This document shows positions 17,997 through 27,203 of a stretch of 64,000 nt of DNA, piece after piece. Each line of letters starts with the position of its first letter. The stretch's first letter is position 1. Origin of the DNA: Chondrinema litorale. Lineage in GTDB: Bacteria > Bacteroidota > Bacteroidia > Cytophagales > Flammeovirgaceae. Both the position numbers and the translations under genes were made by a program. Location: positions 1 to 64,000 of the forward strand of contig NZ_CP111043.1 of assembly GCF_026250525.1 (NCBI RefSeq). The letters are read 5' to 3'. A model generated the notes under the pieces. It was not told where the DNA came from. It did not search any database and saw only the letters and a list, made by a program, of their open reading frames with translations.

Positions 17997-18392
17997 TTAA
18001 AAGTTTTTAATGTCTATTCTCTTAGGAGCCAAATCAGTTTTATCTTTAAATGGAAGATAAATATTTAATATTCCATCTTCAAATACTGCTTCAATTTGGT
18101 CTGTATCTACAATTCCAGGAACTACAACTGTTTTTACCAAAACTGGTACTGGCAAACCTTCTTCCATTGTAGATGCACCTTCTTTGTTGAAATAAGTGAA
18201 TATATGCAATAAGTGATTTCTTAATTCAATATCATAAGAATCTCCATATAAAGAAGAAGTTTTTACCTCAACCCTCAAGCCTTCTTGCTCGGTAAGTATA
18301 TCTACGTTAGTCTCAGCTATTCCTCCTCCAATTACACTTTGCATTGCTGCTTCTCCTGCAATTACTTTTATTAGGTTTTTATCTATTTGCAT
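17997..18392 (-). CDS. Hsp20/alpha-crystallin-like small chaperone
   Basis: The C-terminal half shows the alpha-crystallin pattern: a strand VLVKTVVVPG, the loop, then FEDGILNIYLPFKD, which is the position of the usual ENGVL-x-I-x-LP. The N-terminal part is short. I start at MQIDKNLIKV (131 residues), because the further upstream in-frame start adds an unrelated leader. The protein would hold unfolding proteins in solution. Compared with typical Hsp20 the domain is divergent, so this is a fold-level call. It is convergent, almost abutting, with the secreted-protein gene. Confidence 0.72.
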   Translation of the reverse strand: MQIDKNLIKVIAGEAAMQSVIGGGIAETNVDILTEQEGLRVEVKTSSLYGDSYDIELRNHLLHIFTYFNKEGASTMEEGLPVPVLVKTVVVPGIVDTDQIEAVFEDGILNIYLPFKDKTDLAPKRIDIKNF

Positions 18393-18540
18393 AGCTTTTA
18401 AAGATTGATATTGATTTAATAATATCAAATCATATACCTGTGTATATTTAGGCTTTACAAGATCAAATAAGCGGAAATTTTGACATAAACGCCACTAGAT
18501 ATATGACAAAATTACCATTTATCAATACTTAATTGGCAGA

Positions 18541-20058
18541 ATGGAGTTTGAAAAAATAACTGAAACACAAATTTTAATTATTGGAGCTGGGCCTGTTGGT
18601 TTACTATTAGCCAATTTTTTCGGTAAATATAGGCATCGCTGTATCATCATTGACAAACAAGAAACTCCTATTAATATTCCAAGAGCCATTTCAATAGACG
18701 ATGAGACACTAAGAATTATTCAGGCAGTTGGCTTACTAGAAGAGTTTTTTAAGATTTCTAAAAGTGTAAAAGGTTTGCAGTTATGCGATCAATCGGGCAA
18801 ACTCATGTTCACACTCACCAAAGAACCCACATCAGGCTTCGAAGCTTCTCATCTCTTTTATTCTCCTGAGTTAGAAAAGTTATTAAGAGATAAGTTGAAT
18901 GAATACAAATCTGTAACATTCTTAGAAAATACTGAATTACTAAACATCAACAATACACACAATGGTGCAGAAGCTAGCTTACTTTATCAAAAAAAAGAAA
19001 ATCAAAATATTAGATGCAGATACATTATAGGTTGTGATGGTGCTAATAGTAAAGTAAGAGCTATTACAGGTATAAAGATGAAAAACCTTAATTTCTCTGC
19101 AACAAATCTTAAAGTTGATGTAGAACTGAATGAAGAAGCTCAGTACAGTAACTGGATAAAAAAATACTGTTCTTCTAAACAAAAGGCTTTTGTTTTTTTA
19201 GACAGTTGGCATAAACATAAGCGAATTGAATTCTCATTAAAAAGGGATCAATCTGAAAACTTGGAAGATTATCTGGAAAAAACACAACAGATTCTTAATA
19301 CAAGATCATTCAAAATATTACATAGTGCAGTTTATTCGTTTCAGAGCAAAATTGCGGATAAATGGAAAAAGGGAAATGTTTTAATAGCAGGAGATGCAGC
19401 ACATCTTATGCCTCCCTATATTGGACAAGGAATGTGTGCTGGATTTAGAGATGCGCAAAATCTAAGTTGGAAAATCCATTATATTTTAAAGTATAATTTT
19501 TCTGATAGCATATTAAATACTTATCAATCAGAAAGATACCCACATACTCGATTTGTAATTACACTTACAAAGCTTACTGGATTATTATTTACCTCACCAT
19601 TACACCATTTATTAAAAATTTTGAGCATACTACTACCTTCCAAGCTTTTAGTATTTAATGCCCCTCCTATCAGATTAAAAAAAGGAGTTTTTGTTAAAGG
19701 AAAATCTAATGCTTATCTATTCCCTCAATTTAAAATTAAAGATAATAATGCTGCTTACATCAATACAGACACCTTTCTAGGTACAGAGTTCTGTCTGCTC
19801 ATTTATGATACTAGACTAAATGAGCAGGATGAAAATTCTCTAAAAGAACATGGTATTAAAACTTTAAAAATAGTCGCTAATAAAAATTCAATAAATAGCA
19901 ATCTTATTCTTGATTCGAATAAAGATTTTGAAAAATGGTTCAAAAAAAACAATTGCCATGCAGTATTAATTCGACCAGACAGATATGTATTTAATACCTA
20001 CAAAAATATTGAAGTAAGAAATATTATTTTAGACATAAGAAGGACAATAAAATTGTAG
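18541..20058 (+). CDS. FAD-dependent aromatic-type monooxygenase (MhpA/PheA-like)
   Basis: The Rossmann motif GAGPVG is at residues 15-20. RAISIDDETLRIIQAVGL near 50 is very similar to 3-(3-hydroxyphenyl)propionate hydroxylase. The second FAD motif GDAAHLMPP begins at 284. A third, C-terminal thioredoxin-like section is shortened and poorly conserved. The enzyme would hydroxylate an aromatic compound with NAD(P)H and O2. No ring-cleavage genes lie nearby, so the substrate could equally be a secondary metabolite or quinone. The gene stands alone. Confidence 0.88.
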   Translation: MEFEKITETQILIIGAGPVGLLLANFFGKYRHRCIIIDKQETPINIPRAISIDDETLRIIQAVGLLEEFFKISKSVKGLQLCDQSGKLMFTLTKEPTSGFEASHLFYSPELEKLLRDKLNEYKSVTFLENTELLNINNTHNGAEASLLYQKKENQNIRCRYIIGCDGANSKVRAITGIKMKNLNFSATNLKVDVELNEEAQYSNWIKKYCSSKQKAFVFLDSWHKHKRIEFSLKRDQSENLEDYLEKTQQILNTRSFKILHSAVYSFQSKIADKWKKGNVLIAGDAAHLMPPYIGQGMCAGFRDAQNLSWKIHYILKYNFSDSILNTYQSERYPHTRFVITLTKLTGLLFTSPLHHLLKILSILLPSKLLVFNAPPIRLKKGVFVKGKSNAYLFPQFKIKDNNAAYINTDTFLGTEFCLLIYDTRLNEQDENSLKEHGIKTLKIVANKNSINSNLILDSNKDFEKWFKKNNCHAVLIRPDRYVFNTYKNIEVRNIILDIRRTIKL

Positions 20059-20162
20059 GACTTCCATTTTTCTTACAATTATCCAAGCCTAACTATCACT
20101 ACTGAATCTGACTAATTGATGGATTTAGCAGTTAAAAAAAAGGAAATCAAATACTAACCCTT

Positions 20163-20291
20163 ATGCAAAATCCAAAACCATTGTCCTCTAAAGAGAAAAA
20201 TGAAATTCATAAATGGTTTAACAAAATAGATGAATTAATTGCTCAAAAAAAGCAGGAACAAAAAAGCAAAAACGGTTCTATTAAAAAATGA
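20163..20291 (+). CDS. Possible 42-residue charged peptide
   Basis: A short open frame with ATG lies in the otherwise gene-free 334 nt between the monooxygenase gene and the first tRNA-Phe promoter. The peptide is Lys-, Glu- and Gln-rich and helical in character (EKNEIHKWFNKIDELIAQKK). It has no clear ribosome-binding site, which is usual here, and no recognised relative. It could be a chance frame in A-rich DNA; helical periodicity is the only argument in favour. Confidence 0.35.
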   Translation: MQNPKPLSSKEKNEIHKWFNKIDELIAQKKQEQKSKNGSIKK

Positions 20292-20336
20292 TTTTTTTAG
20301 GAATTGAAATAAAAATAAAACTTTTTCAAGAAATAA

Positions 20337-20367
20337 TTTTGCGCAAATAATTTATTTTATACATTTG
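20337..20367 (+). promoter_or_regulatory. Bacteroidota-type promoter of first tRNA-Phe
   Basis: TTTTG and TACATTTG are separated by exactly 18 bp, matching the -33 and -7 elements of the Bacteroidota primary sigma factor. The same pair with the same spacer length precedes the second tRNA-Phe. Confidence 0.8.
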
Positions 20368-20392
20368 CACCACCAAAAAATAAAACACTCTT

Positions 20393-20465
20393 GGTGATAT
20401 AGCTCAGTTGGTAGAGCATCGGACTGAAAATCCGTGTGTCGGTGGTTCGAATCCACCTATCACCA
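20393..20465 (+). tRNA. tRNA-Phe (GAA), copy 1
   Basis: The cloverleaf is complete with acceptor GGTGATA/TATCACC, D-arm GCTC/GAGC, an anticodon loop CTGAAAA giving GAA, and T-arm GGTGG/CCACC. The 3' CCA is not encoded. One T-T mismatch is at the top of the anticodon stem. It is identical to the second copy 253 bp downstream. Confidence 0.97.
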
Positions 20466-20474
20466 CTTAAAACG

Positions 20475-20509
20475 AAAGCCACACATTTGTGTGGCTTTTT
20501 CTTTTTTAC
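20475..20509 (+). terminator. Terminator of tRNA-Phe copy 1
   Basis: AAAGCCACACA and its complement form an 11-bp stem over a 2-base loop, followed by a T-rich tail, ten bases after the tRNA. Confidence 0.88.
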
Positions 20510-20588
20510 AATAATTATATTTTCAGCAATGCTTAAAATATAAAATTTCTATTTTGAAAATTAGATTTATAAAAAATATTCAAAATTG

Positions 20589-20619
20589 TTTTGTGCATAT
20601 ATTTTATTTTATAGATTTG
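20589..20619 (+). promoter_or_regulatory. Bacteroidota-type promoter of second tRNA-Phe
   Basis: TTTTG, an 18-bp spacer and TAGATTTG. Sequence downstream of the box (GCACCACCAAAAA) is also shared with copy 1. Confidence 0.8.
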
Positions 20620-20645
20620 CACCACCAAAAACTAAAACACACTCT

Positions 20646-20718
20646 GGTGATATAGCTCAGTTGGTAGAGCATCGGACTGAAAATCCGTGTGTCGGTGGTT
20701 CGAATCCACCTATCACCA
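20646..20718 (+). tRNA. tRNA-Phe (GAA), copy 2
   Basis: The 73 bases are identical to copy 1, with the same anticodon GAA and no encoded CCA. It has its own promoter and its own, different terminator, so the two genes are independent transcription units. Confidence 0.97.
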
Positions 20719-20730
20719 CTACTCAAAATT

Positions 20731-20763
20731 AAAAGCTACACATCGTGTAGCTTTTCTTTTTTT
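20731..20763 (+). terminator. Terminator of tRNA-Phe copy 2
   Basis: AAAAGCTACAC and its complement form an 11-bp stem over ATC, followed by a T-rich tail. The sequence differs from the terminator of copy 1 although the position is equivalent. Confidence 0.88.
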
Positions 20764-20852
20764 GTTTTAAATAAATATATTCTCCAAGCTATATTTATAT
20801 CTCAAGCTGGTACTTTTTACACTTTATTATATAACATTTCAACTGGCTAAAT

Positions 20853-21302
20853 ATGGAGTTAGGTAAAGAAATTAAACAGAGCAAATTCAAAAATGAGTAT
20901 CAAAAAGCGATGCTCAATGTAATGTATACAGGCAACTGGGTAAATGCCGAACATGCCAGATTCTTTAAAAACTATGGCTTATCTCCTCAACAATATAATT
21001 TACTCAGGATACTTAAAGGCCAGCATCCTATGCCTGCTTCAGTAAATTTATTAATCGACCGAATGTTGGATAAAATGTCTAATGCTTCTCGGTTAGTAGA
21101 AAAACTCAGACAAAAAAAACTGGTTGAAAGAAAAACTTCAGAAACAGATCGCAGGCAAGTAGATGTTATTCTTACAGAAGAGGGTTTTGCTATATTAGAA
21201 CAAATAGAGCAAGATTTTGGAGTATTAGAAGATAATTTCAAAAAGTTAAATGAGGAAGAAGTTATTTTTTTAAATAAAATTCTTGATAAAGTAAGAGGAT
21301 AA
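20853..21302 (+). CDS. MarR family transcriptional regulator
   Basis: This 149-residue winged-helix regulator has the MarR layout: dimerising N-terminal helix, SPQQYNLLRIL at about 45-55, a recognition-helix region with SNASRLVEKL (near 75-85) and the wing DRRQVDVILTEEGF (about 100-113). MarR proteins usually repress nearby genes and are relieved by small ligands. It reads toward nuoH 38 nt downstream, on the same strand, so coexpression is likely. The ligand is unknown. Confidence 0.93.
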   Translation: MELGKEIKQSKFKNEYQKAMLNVMYTGNWVNAEHARFFKNYGLSPQQYNLLRILKGQHPMPASVNLLIDRMLDKMSNASRLVEKLRQKKLVERKTSETDRRQVDVILTEEGFAILEQIEQDFGVLEDNFKKLNEEEVIFLNKILDKVRG

Positions 21303-21340
21303 TTACAAGTTTGCCAGATAATTAAAGTTCTGGCCCATTC

Positions 21341-22438
21341 ATGATTATTGCTTTTATTACTTTTTTAGGTTTTTTGTTAACTTTTGCAGTGTTTGCCATT
21401 TATGCTGAACGTAAAATTTCTGCATTTATACAAGATAGAATGGGTCCAATGGAAACAGGACCTTATGGCCTTTTACAAACTAGTGCTGACTTACTTAAAC
21501 TTCTTCAAAAAGAAGATATCATACCTAAATCAGCAGATAAATTACTTTTCATAGTCGCACCTGCAATCATCTTTGTTGCAATGTTTTCTGGCTATGCTGT
21601 GGTACCTTTTACTCCCGACTTGCTCGGCTCAGAGTCTTCGATGGGAATTTTCTTTTTACTTGCCATTGTATCTTTAGACGTCTTAGGTATTTTAATGGCA
21701 GGTTGGGGCTCTAATAATAAGTTTGGTTTATATGGTTCATTACGCTCTGTAGCTCAAATTGTTTCATATGAAATTCCACTTAGTCTTTCTGTATTATGCG
21801 TAATTATCACCTGCCAAACTTTTAATTTACAAGAAATGTGCTTTCAACAAGGTACATTATCAAGCACTATTAGCGAGAGCAAAAATTACTTATTCGGCTT
21901 AAAAATGACAGGTATAGATATTACTAACATTGGTGGTTTTCTTACTTGGAACATTTTACGCTCCCCCATCCTACTAATCGCTTTTGTTGTTTTCTTTATT
22001 TCATCTCTGGCAGAAGCCAACCGCGCCCCATTTGATTTACCAGAAGCAGAATCAGAACTAATTGCTGGTTACCATACAGAATACTCAGGCTTCCGCTTTG
22101 CCATGTTTATGCTAGCCGAATATGGTGTAATGTTATTAGTAAGCTTTCTTGCAGTAATCTTGTTTTTGGGAGGCTGGAACACTCCTTTGCCTAATATTGG
22201 AGCTGTAAAACTAGCAGATTGGACCAGCGGATTACCAGGTACTTTTGCTGCAAATATTTGGGGAGCTTTCTGGATGCTTTCTAAAGTCTTCGGAATTATA
22301 TTCTTGCAAATGTGGTCTAGATGGACCTATCCAAGACTTAGAGTAGACCAACTGATGACCTTATGCTGGAAATACCTTATTCCTTTATCACTCATTATGG
22401 TATTAATTAGCAGTATTTGGAAAATTTTTATGATTTAA
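21341..22438 (+). CDS. nuoH: NADH-quinone oxidoreductase subunit H (complex I, membrane arm)
   Basis: NuoH lies at the junction of the hydrophilic and membrane arms and helps form the quinone chamber. Eight hydrophobic helices and two diagnostic blocks are present: RMGPMETGPYGLLQ near 33-46 (family RxGPNxxGxxGxxQ) and EANRAPFDLPEAESELIAGY near 226-245. At 365 residues it is full length. It is not inside a nuo operon: MarR is upstream, and a small membrane protein and a dehydrogenase are downstream. The start ATG is the only sensible one and encodes the first membrane helix. Confidence 0.96.
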   Translation: MIIAFITFLGFLLTFAVFAIYAERKISAFIQDRMGPMETGPYGLLQTSADLLKLLQKEDIIPKSADKLLFIVAPAIIFVAMFSGYAVVPFTPDLLGSESSMGIFFLLAIVSLDVLGILMAGWGSNNKFGLYGSLRSVAQIVSYEIPLSLSVLCVIITCQTFNLQEMCFQQGTLSSTISESKNYLFGLKMTGIDITNIGGFLTWNILRSPILLIAFVVFFISSLAEANRAPFDLPEAESELIAGYHTEYSGFRFAMFMLAEYGVMLLVSFLAVILFLGGWNTPLPNIGAVKLADWTSGLPGTFAANIWGAFWMLSKVFGIIFLQMWSRWTYPRLRVDQLMTLCWKYLIPLSLIMVLISSIWKIFMI

Positions 22439-22442
22439 TTTT

Positions 22443-22465
22443 AGTACGTAAATAGATTACGTACT
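22443..22465. repeat. Perfect 9-bp inverted repeat after nuoH
   Basis: AGTACGTAA and TTACGTACT are separated by five bases and begin four bases after the nuoH stop codon. There is no long T-run, so it is either a weak terminator or RNA-processing stem for nuoH, or an operator for the next gene. Confidence 0.7.
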
Positions 22466-22510
22466 TGGCTTTCATATTTGTATTGTATTCAAAATCAAAT
22501 AAGAAAAGTC

Positions 22511-22831
22511 ATGAAAATTTTATTCAGTTTCCCGGTTCTAATCCTTCTTTTATGCATCAGTCTTACTGGAATGGAAAATGCTTACCTTCAAAAAACCGAA
22601 GCTGAAAGCATGGATCTTATCAATTCAATTTTTAGCTTAATCTTGATAGGTTCAATCTTATTAAAAGCAATTTTTTCTGGAAAGAAAAAAAGTGAGAAGG
22701 AAGAGGATAAAAAAGAAGAAAACAAAAAAGAGTCTCCTTTTGGAGCACTTGAAGCAAGCATTATTGGCAAAGCACAAGATGGCGCTGAGTTTTACCTTGT
22801 TAAAATGCCACAGGCAAAGCAACTCAACTAA
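22511..22831 (+). CDS. Small membrane protein of unknown function
   Basis: From MKILFSF there are 106 residues with a hydrophobic N terminus that could be a signal anchor, a second membrane helix at about 41-52 (SIFSLILIGSILL), then a Lys/Glu-rich cytoplasmic stretch and a short C-terminal domain. No family is recognised. A TTG codon 33 nt upstream is also in frame, but the ATG gives the better membrane topology. It follows the inverted repeat after nuoH and may be in the same transcript. Confidence 0.65.
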   Translation: MKILFSFPVLILLLCISLTGMENAYLQKTEAESMDLINSIFSLILIGSILLKAIFSGKKKSEKEEDKKEENKKESPFGALEASIIGKAQDGAEFYLVKMPQAKQLN

Positions 22832-22857
22832 TAAAATTAAACTTGATATACACTTTG

Positions 22858-23778
22858 TTAATAGCCTTTAACCCTATCAACTTCAAAGAGGAGCTCATCT
22901 CCTCTTTTCAATCGAAAGTAATTTTCGGCAAGCTGCTTACAAGCCCTATCTAAATCTGTTAAACTTGCTACATGGGGAGTGATAGAAATTTTAGTATGTG
23001 ACCAAAAAGGATGTTCAGTTGGCAATGGTTCTTTTTCAAATACATCTAAAAATGCTTCGGATATAAAACCCAATTCTAAAGCTTCTAATAAATCATTTTC
23101 ATTTAAAACAGCTCCTCTTGCTACATTAATAAAAAATGCACCTTTATTTAATTGCTGAAAAACCGGTAAGTTTACTATATGCTTTGTCTGATCTGTAAGG
23201 GGTAATAAACAAACCAAACAATCAAGATTTTCTAAAAAGCTTTCCAAATTGTTTTCTCCGGCAAAAGTATAAACAAACTCAATCGATTTTAAGCTTCGAC
23301 TATAGCCTTTTACTTTATAACCGTTGCTTACCAAATCTTTTGCTACTCTAGTACCTATTACTCCTAAACCCATAATACCAACAGTATTAATTTTACGCGG
23401 AATCATAGGTTTCCACAGGTTTTGCGATTGATACTTAGCGTATTCAAGAAAGCGATGCTCCCAATGGTAAATAGCTGCTTGCACATACTTACTCATTTTA
23501 CCTGAAAGACCAGCATCTCCTATTCTAGCTATTTTTAAATTATTGGGTAATGCATACGACATAATATGATCTACACCTGCTCCTAATGAACACACCAATT
23601 TAAGTTTTGGAAAATCTTTAAGATGCTCTGGAGTCTTTTTCCATAATACAGCAAAATCTATATCATCTGTATTTTCCACTTCATTTATTGTGAAAACAGA
23701 AACTTCTGGCAGCAATAAACAAAGCTTGCTCTTCACTTCAGCTAAATGTGGTTCCGGAGCAATTACTACAATAGACAT
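22858..23778 (-). CDS. D-2-hydroxyacid dehydrogenase, GhrA-like (glyoxylate/hydroxypyruvate reductase)
   Basis: It reduces a 2-oxoacid with NAD(P)H. The nucleotide motif GLGVIG is at 137-142, and the catalytic trio is visible as R221, E250 (KEPLP) and H269 (TPHVA). The N-terminal GAGVDH and the missing extra domains resemble GhrA rather than SerA. The start codon directly abuts the T-run of a terminator-like hairpin, leaving almost no leader. Substrate preference is not readable from sequence. Confidence 0.92.
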   Translation of the reverse strand: MSIVVIAPEPHLAEVKSKLCLLLPEVSVFTINEVENTDDIDFAVLWKKTPEHLKDFPKLKLVCSLGAGVDHIMSYALPNNLKIARIGDAGLSGKMSKYVQAAIYHWEHRFLEYAKYQSQNLWKPMIPRKINTVGIMGLGVIGTRVAKDLVSNGYKVKGYSRSLKSIEFVYTFAGENNLESFLENLDCLVCLLPLTDQTKHIVNLPVFQQLNKGAFFINVARGAVLNENDLLEALELGFISEAFLDVFEKEPLPTEHPFWSHTKISITPHVASLTDLDRACKQLAENYFRLKRGDELLFEVDRVKGY

Positions 23779-23827
23779 AAAAAAGGCTTAACTTATAGAT
23801 ATTTGATTTCTCTACTAAGTTAAGCCT
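23779..23827 (-). terminator. Terminator-like hairpin touching the dehydrogenase start codon
   Basis: On the minus strand two 12-base arms (TTAAGCCT-type stem, 23784-23795 and 23816-23827) enclose a 20-nt loop and are followed by six T, with the ATG of the dehydrogenase immediately after. It probably ends the ankyrin transcript, but it could act as an attenuator for the dehydrogenase gene. Confidence 0.75.
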
Positions 23828-23877
23828 AATTTCAGGATTATCACCTTTTATAGTTGAAAATAATAAAGTATAAAAGG

Positions 23878-24252
23878 TTACATACTAATACTCTCTTTTA
23901 CCTGAGATTGCAACAGGTTAATTACTTCGTGTTGCTCAAATAACTTGGCATAATCGAGAGCGCTCATTCCTTTATCGTCAGTAAACTGCACCTCTGCTTT
24001 ATAAAATAGCAACAACCTAATTAAATCAGGATTTCCACAAATAACAGCCCAATGCAATGGCGTTTTTCCTTCTTCGTCTTTTACATTCACCGTTAGTCCA
24101 TTTTTTAAAAAGTCTGAAACGGCTGTATAATCGCAGTTTTTAGTGGCCTCAATGAGTTGTTGGTTTTCATCAACCACTATTTCGTTTTGTGCTTTAATCT
24201 CCACTATGGGGAGCAATAAAACAAAGATTAATAGTAATTTGAATGTTTTCAT
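23878..24252 (-). CDS. Secreted ankyrin-repeat protein
   Basis: The signal peptide ends near EIKAQ. It is followed by three ankyrin-type repeats, the middle one near perfect (DEEGKTPLHWAVICGNPDL, at about 57-75) and the next with KGMSALDYAKLFEQHEV. Ankyrin repeats bind other proteins; in the periplasm they often shield catalases or envelope enzymes, but no partner is encoded here. 124 residues is short but complete. The gene lies upstream of the hydroxyacid dehydrogenase, separated by a terminator-like hairpin. Confidence 0.9.
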   Translation of the reverse strand: MKTFKLLLIFVLLLPIVEIKAQNEIVVDENQQLIEATKNCDYTAVSDFLKNGLTVNVKDEEGKTPLHWAVICGNPDLIRLLLFYKAEVQFTDDKGMSALDYAKLFEQHEVINLLQSQVKESISM

Positions 24253-24364
24253 GGTATTTATGCGTCAGGTTTATGGTTATTATAATATAATCATTTTATA
24301 CCATAAAAGCCATAACATCCTGCATAAATGCATACTGATACAAATCAGCTTAAATCTTTTAATC

Positions 24365-27016
24365 TCACTGTGATGAAGCAGATTTTTCTTCTATTGGATC
24401 AACCAATAATTTTTGCAACTCGTTGAGTTTTAGCAAGGCTTCCACAGGAGAAATTGTATTGATATCTAATGATTGCAATGCTTTCTTTACCTGCTCGTAA
24501 TGTGGATCTTTGGCTTCGAAAAGATTAAGCTGATAGTTTACCTTAGATATATCATTGAGTGGTTTTTTGCGCTTACTTCTCAGTTTATCTTTTTCAAGAT
24601 ATTGAAGGATTTCACTACTTCTAATTACCACCTGGTTTGGCATACCTGCCATTTGAGCTACATGAATACCAAAGCTATGCTCACTGCCACCAGGCTTTAA
24701 TTTTCTAAGGAAAATCACCTTATTGCCAGCTTCTTTTACAGACACATTAAAGTTTTTCACCCTTGGAAAATCTTCTTCTAACTGGTTCAGCTCGTGATAG
24801 TGTGTTGCAAATAAGGTTTTGGCTCGGCTTTGCGGTTGGTTATGTAAATATTCTACAATTGACCACGCAATAGAGATGCCATCGTAAGTGCTCGTACCTC
24901 GCCCGATCTCATCCATTAATACCAAGCTTCTGTCGCTCAAGTTATTGAGTATGCTGGCAGTTTCTATCATTTCTACCATAAAAGTAGACTCCCCTCTCGA
25001 TAAATTATCTGAGGCTCCAACACGTGTGAAAATTTTATCTACTAAACCAACATGAGCACTTTTTGCAGGTACAAAAGAACCCATTTGCGCCATTAAAGCG
25101 ATTAAAGCAGTTTGTCTTAGCAGTGCCGACTTACCTGCCATATTTGGACCTGTAATCACCAAAATCTGCTGACTCTCATTATCAAGCAGTATGTCATTAG
25201 GCACATAGCTTTCTCCGGGAGGGAGTTGTTTTTCGATTACAGCATGCCTACCTGATTTGATATCCAAAACATGGCTTTCATCCACTTCTGGTTGGCAATA
25301 ATTATTGGCTTCCGCTATTTCTGCAAAAGACAATAAACAGTCTATTTTAGCTAATTGGATCGCATTTTTTTGAACTGCCCCCACATATTCTGTAGAAAAA
25401 GCAACCAAATCCTGATAAAGCTGATGTTCAATTTTAAAAATCTGTTCTTCAGCATTCAGAATCTTCTCCTCATAAACTTTTAATTCTTCTGTAATATATC
25501 GCTCTGCATTTACCAGAGTTTGCTTTCTAATCCATTCTGTTGGCACTTTATCTTTATGAGCATTAGAGACTTCAAGATAATAGCCAAAAACTTTATTGTA
25601 AGCTATCTTAAGAGATGAAATACCTGTTTTTTCTATTTCTCTTTTTTGAATCTGTAGTAGAAAATCTTTACCCGAATAAGCTAACTTTCTCAATTCATCC
25701 AGCTCCTCATGGATACCGTCTTGTATAACTCCACCTTGGTGTGCTTGTAGTGGAGGTTGATCTTTAATATATGTAGAGATTTGGTCAATTAGATTTTGAC
25801 AAGCGTCTAACACCCCTGCCAAATGCCTAATTTCCGCATGCTCACATGCCATCAGTAAATCTTTGATAGGCTTAACTTGCAATAGAGAATTTTTCAACTG
25901 CACCGTTTCTCTCGGATTAATTCTCCCAGTGGCCACCTTCGAAATTAACCTTTCCAAATCTCCCACTTGACTCAGAAAATCGAGTAATCTTTCTCTTAGA
26001 GCATCTTTCTCTTTTAAATAAGAGACAATTTTTAACCTAAAATCAATGGCTTTTTTATTCTTCAATGGAAGTACAACCCATTTTTTCAACATACGCGCCC
26101 CCATTGGAGTAATGCATTTATCCAATATTGAAATTAAAGGCACACCACCTTCGTGTTGAGGATAAAGTAATTCGAGATTGCGAATGGTAAATTTATCTAA
26201 CCATACATACCTGTCTTCTTCAATGCGTGAAATTGCAGAAACATGACTTACTTGATGATGTTCAGTAGCTTCCAGATAGTACAGAATGGCACCAGCTGCA
26301 ATAATACCTTCTTGCAAGTTTTCTATCCCGAAACCTTTGAGAGAGTTAGTGGCAAAATGCTTAATTAGTTTTTCATAACCATAGTCATGAGTAAATACCC
26401 AGTCTTCTAGCCTGAAAATATTATATTCATCTTTTAAGAAAGTTTTACATTGTTCAGACTGTTGTCTGCAATATAGAATTTCTGAAGGCTTAAAACCTTG
26501 GATGAGCTTTTCAATATAACTTGTATCTCCTTGTGCACAGAGAAACTCTCCGGTTGAAATATCAAGAAAAGCAATGCCAGTATAATCTTTACCAAAACAA
26601 ACCGAGGCCAGATAATTATTTCTCTTTACACTTAATACATTATCGTTTAGAGAAACACCTGGAGTAACCAATTCTGTTACCCCTCTTTTTACAATCCCTT
26701 TTACACCTTTCGGATCTTCTAATTGGTCGCAAATAGCTACTCGTTGCCCTGCTCTTACTAGCCTAGGTAGATAAGTATCTAATGCATGATGAGGAAAACC
26801 AGCTAATTCGATATGAGAAGCAGCTCCATTCGCTCTTTTTGTTAAAACAATTTCTAGTATTTTACTGGCTACTATGGCATCCTCTCCAAATGTCTCATAA
26901 AAATCTCCCACTCTAAAAAGTAATAATGCACCCGGGTGTTTAGCCTTTATCGCATTATACTGTTTCATTAAAGGAGTTTCTTTTACCTCTTTCTGCTTTT
27001 TTGCTTTCTTCGCCAA
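24365..27016 (-). CDS. mutS: DNA mismatch repair protein MutS
   Basis: MutS recognises mismatches and small loops in DNA and recruits MutL. The mismatch-reading Phe-x-Glu is F39-Y-E41 in GDFYETF. The ATPase Walker A GPNMAGKS begins at 623, followed by the family motifs [19 protein letters not shown] and [10 protein letters not shown]. At 883 residues it is full length, with a normal connector and clamp. No mutL is adjacent. The N-terminal Lys-rich leader before the KETPLMKQY segment is usual in this phylum. Confidence 0.98.
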   Translation of the reverse strand: MAKKAKKQKEVKETPLMKQYNAIKAKHPGALLLFRVGDFYETFGEDAIVASKILEIVLTKRANGAASHIELAGFPHHALDTYLPRLVRAGQRVAICDQLEDPKGVKGIVKRGVTELVTPGVSLNDNVLSVKRNNYLASVCFGKDYTGIAFLDISTGEFLCAQGDTSYIEKLIQGFKPSEILYCRQQSEQCKTFLKDEYNIFRLEDWVFTHDYGYEKLIKHFATNSLKGFGIENLQEGIIAAGAILYYLEATEHHQVSHVSAISRIEEDRYVWLDKFTIRNLELLYPQHEGGVPLISILDKCITPMGARMLKKWVVLPLKNKKAIDFRLKIVSYLKEKDALRERLLDFLSQVGDLERLISKVATGRINPRETVQLKNSLLQVKPIKDLLMACEHAEIRHLAGVLDACQNLIDQISTYIKDQPPLQAHQGGVIQDGIHEELDELRKLAYSGKDFLLQIQKREIEKTGISSLKIAYNKVFGYYLEVSNAHKDKVPTEWIRKQTLVNAERYITEELKVYEEKILNAEEQIFKIEHQLYQDLVAFSTEYVGAVQKNAIQLAKIDCLLSFAEIAEANNYCQPEVDESHVLDIKSGRHAVIEKQLPPGESYVPNDILLDNESQQILVITGPNMAGKSALLRQTALIALMAQMGSFVPAKSAHVGLVDKIFTRVGASDNLSRGESTFMVEMIETASILNNLSDRSLVLMDEIGRGTSTYDGISIAWSIVEYLHNQPQSRAKTLFATHYHELNQLEEDFPRVKNFNVSVKEAGNKVIFLRKLKPGGSEHSFGIHVAQMAGMPNQVVIRSSEILQYLEKDKLRSKRKKPLNDISKVNYQLNLFEAKDPHYEQVKKALQSLDINTISPVEALLKLNELQKLLVDPIEEKSASSQ

Positions 27017-27136
27017 TGTTATGATTAGTTTATTTTTTTAACAGATATAAGTAGTAGGTTGAGCTACCAAATATAAATTTAATTAATCCTCAAAACTAAT
27101 CAATTTACCAAGGATTCGGAAACCCAAATAGCATAG

Positions 27137-27174
27137 AAAAAAAATAACCACAGCTCTTCATAAACCGTGGTTAT
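27137..27174 (-). terminator. Terminator of the outer-membrane protein gene
   Basis: On the minus strand ATAACCAC and its complement form an 8-bp stem over a 15-nt loop, followed by a run of T. It lies 30 nt beyond the stop codon of the beta-barrel gene. Confidence 0.78.
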
Positions 27175-27203
27175 AATTAAGAATATAATTTCTTATCTAA
27201 TCA

